Shown one piece after another: positions 62,381-64,000 of a stretch of 64,000 bases of DNA. The notes under the pieces are model-generated. The model had not been told where the DNA came from and did no database searches. It saw only the letters and a list, made by a program, of their open reading frames with translations. The position numbers were made by a program, and so were the translations under genes. The stretch comes from Gordonia crocea (GTDB taxonomy: Bacteria > Actinomycetota > Actinomycetes > Mycobacteriales > Mycobacteriaceae): the NCBI RefSeq assembly GCF_009932435.1, contig NZ_BJOU01000001.1:2046001-2110000 (forward strand). Reading direction: 5' to 3'. Numbering within the stretch: position 1 is the stretch's first letter; each line of letters begins with the position of its first letter.

Positions 62381-62944
62381 ATGCCCCGACTCGTCGATCC
62401 CGAAGCCCGTCGCGCGACGATCAACGCGGCCGTGGTCGACATCGTCGGCGAGTCCGGTTTCGCCGCCGCCACCATGCGGGCCGTCGCCGATCGCATCGGC
62501 GCCTCGACGTCGGCGGTCACCCACTACGTCGAGTCGCGTGACGACCTGCTCCGCGTCGCCGTTCGCGGTGAAGTCAATCGCCGGATCAGTGAAGCCGATG
62601 AGGTGATTGGCGGCAGGTCCGGCGCGGAGGGTCTGCGCGCGCTGCTCGATTGGGCCTTGATCGGGCGGTCGCAAACCGCCCACAGGTTCTGGCTCGCAGC
62701 CATCGTCGCGGCGGCAGATCAAGCCGTGGTCGCCACCGAACTGGCACGGTTCAACGAGTGGTGGAGTGCCCGCGTACGCGGCTTCCTCGCCGACACCGCG
62801 GTCCGCGATGTCGACGCTTCAGCAGATCTGATCGGCGTTCTGGTCGACGGCCTCATCATCAACGGGTTCTACGGCGACGCGCCGGCTACGTCCGCCCGTC
62901 GGGCGCAGATCCTTGACCTGGTCTGGTCCGCGCTGGACCTCTAG
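62381..62944 (+). CDS. TetR-family regulator
   Basis: 187 aa. N-terminal DNA-binding domain (ARRATINAAVVDIVGESGFA, MRAVADRIGASTSAVTHYVE) and a ligand-binding domain ending ARRAQILDLVWSALDL. It is divergent from the amine oxidase gene with inverted repeats between them, so it probably represses that gene and itself. Confidence 0.9.
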   Translation: MPRLVDPEARRATINAAVVDIVGESGFAAATMRAVADRIGASTSAVTHYVESRDDLLRVAVRGEVNRRISEADEVIGGRSGAEGLRALLDWALIGRSQTAHRFWLAAIVAAADQAVVATELARFNEWWSARVRGFLADTAVRDVDASADLIGVLVDGLIINGFYGDAPATSARRAQILDLVWSALDL

Positions 62945-63072
62945 TCGCGGCGCGGATACTCCTGCTCCACCATCTTCTCCCCCGCGTCGGCGACACGCTC
63001 ATCGGCGTGACGATCGGCGTCGTCATCGCCGCACTGACCCTGAACCGGACCGACCGGTTGTTGGTGGGTTAG
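62944..63072 (+). pseudogene. Possible 3' remnant of a FUSC-type membrane protein
   Basis: The frame reads ARILLLHHLLPRVGDTLIGV, then TIGVVIAALTL, up to a TAG at 63070-63072. The RVGDTLIGV block plus a hydrophobic stretch recalls the fusaric-acid-resistance (FUSC) family, where the motif RxxDTLIG precedes a helix. There is no start codon and no 5' part, since it begins within the tetR stop. A weak call from a short stretch. Confidence 0.35.
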
Positions 63073-63076
63073 CCGG

Positions 63077-64000
63077 TCACCAAGCGTCGACGGGGCGTCC
63101 GCTCCCCGTCACCGGTCCGGCGGCGGCCAACGTGTGGGCGATCGCCTGCCGCGTCTGTGCCGGATCGACGATGTCCTCGACCTCGAACACTTCGGCCGCG
63201 TTGAACGACCGCGATGATTCATTGAGCATGGCGGTCAGCTCTCGAACCCGCTTTTCGCGCTCTGCGTCGTCGTCGATGGCGGCGAGTTCCTTGCGGGCGG
63301 CGAGCCGCACCGCCCCCTCGGGGCCCATGGCGCCGAGCGTCGCGCCCGGCCAGGCCATGGTGATCAACGGCGCTTTGAGACTCCCGAAGCACATGGCCTG
63401 CGCACCCAATCCGTAGGCACGGCGCAGGATCACCGCGATGCTCGGCACCCGCATGGCGCCCGCGGCGATGAGTAGTCGGCTGCAGTGGCGGACCAGCGCG
63501 TCGCGCTCGTAGTCGGGGCCGACCATGTAGCCCGGGGTGTCCAGCAGCGACACCAGGGGAATCCCGAACGAGTCGCACAGCTGCACGAAACGCGCCGCCT
63601 TGTCGCTTCCCGGTCCGGTGACCGTGCCGGCCATGTGCATGCTGTTGTTGGCCAGGATCCCCACCGGACGCCCTTCGATCCGCACGAGCGCGGTGATCAT
63701 CTCGGGCGCAAACTTGGGCCGCAGAATGGTCACCGAATCCCGATCGGCCAGCCGCGTGATGACCGGGACGGTGTCGAAGGCGGTGCGACTGCTCTCCGGC
63801 ACCGCATCGCGCAACGGATCCTGGTCGTGCGCCTTCCAGTCGTCGGTCGGGCCGTGGAAGTAGCCCAACAACCGGCGGGCCGCGGCGGTCGCCTCGGCCT
63901 CGTCGGCGACGACGAGGTCGACGACCCCGTTGGGTTCCTGCATGGAGACCGGGCCGATCTCCTCGGCCGCGTACTCCCCCAGCCCGCCGCCGGCGATCAT
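63077..64000 (-). CDS. Acyl-CoA carboxylase beta subunit (carboxyltransferase), N-terminal part outside window
   Basis: The frame is open to the window end, so the N-terminal about 200 residues are missing. The visible part has GPVSMQEPNGVVDLVVADEA, the second half of the carboxyltransferase fold with SLLDTPGYMVGPDYERDALV, GLGAQAMCFGS and AWPGATLGAMGPEGAV. It transfers CO2 from biotin to an acyl-CoA such as acetyl- or propionyl-CoA; the acyl specificity cannot be told here. Confidence 0.88.
   Translation of the reverse strand: MIAGGGLGEYAAEEIGPVSMQEPNGVVDLVVADEAEATAAARRLLGYFHGPTDDWKAHDQDPLRDAVPESSRTAFDTVPVITRLADRDSVTILRPKFAPEMITALVRIEGRPVGILANNSMHMAGTVTGPGSDKAARFVQLCDSFGIPLVSLLDTPGYMVGPDYERDALVRHCSRLLIAAGAMRVPSIAVILRRAYGLGAQAMCFGSLKAPLITMAWPGATLGAMGPEGAVRLAARKELAAIDDDAEREKRVRELTAMLNESSRSFNAAEVFEVEDIVDPAQTRQAIAHTLAAAGPVTGSGRPVDAW

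Overview
The window is high-GC DNA from a mycolic-acid actinobacterium, most likely Gordonia or a close relative; the genus is inferred from gene content, not from a marker gene. The evidence is gene order. The blocks pyrR-pyrB-pyrC-(membrane gene)-carA-carB-pyrF-mihF-gmk-rpoZ-coaBC-metK-priA, fmt-rsmB-(adh)-rpe-ribD-ribE-ribBA-ribH, and uvrC-rapZ-yvcK-whiA-gap-pgk-tpiA-secG-ppc match the order known from Mycobacterium and relatives. The actinobacterial IHF (mihF) and a DUF222/HNH (13E12-type) gene fit the same group.

Layout. 1-8.7 kb: de novo pyrimidine operon whose genes overlap by a few bases. 9.1-14.9 kb: mihF, gmk, rpoZ, coaBC, metK and a priA that lacks helicase motifs. 15.0-16.6 kb: DUF222/HNH gene with a probable LexA box. 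16.6-25.4 kb: fmt, rsmB, a zinc alcohol dehydrogenase, rpe and riboflavin genes, with a canonical FMN riboswitch before ribE. 25.4-39.2 kb: uvrC, rapZ-yvcK-whiA, the lower glycolysis operon, secG, PEP carboxylase, and a SulP transporter fused to a beta-carbonic anhydrase. 39.3-47.3 kb: an SDR, a flotillin/NfeD pair, a universal stress protein, a TetR-UvrA-like drug-protection pair, and small VOC, PPOX and GlsB genes.

47.4-63.1 kb is a mosaic accessory region with much gene decay. It holds an MFS pseudogene, a complete IS481-family element with a CCTAGG target duplication, and marR. It also holds a hydrolase pseudogene, a MazEF-type toxin-antitoxin pair, a 5'-truncated Baeyer-Villiger monooxygenase with its cupin, and a complete BVMO. 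Further along are a truncated TetR joined to a DAPG-hydrolase-like gene, an MFS-BASS transporter pair, an XRE/TetR chimera, an LGFP lipoprotein, and a monoamine-oxidase/TetR divergent pair. The window ends in the middle of an acyl-CoA carboxylase beta subunit.

How it works together: the first 45 kb is housekeeping (nucleotides, riboflavin, glycolysis, anaplerosis, start of translation), mostly in coupled operons or from apparently leaderless promoters with a TANNNT box 6-7 nt before the start codon. The last third looks like a hotspot for insertion and deletion. The best-supported event is the IS481 insertion exactly at the marR stop codon, which separates marR from an MFS gene that is now frameshifted. 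I did not find a clearly new multi-gene system. The most interesting leads are the IS/marR/MFS disruption, the operator-overlapped leaderless TA promoter, the SOS box on the DUF222 gene, and the repeat-flanked BVMO fragment.
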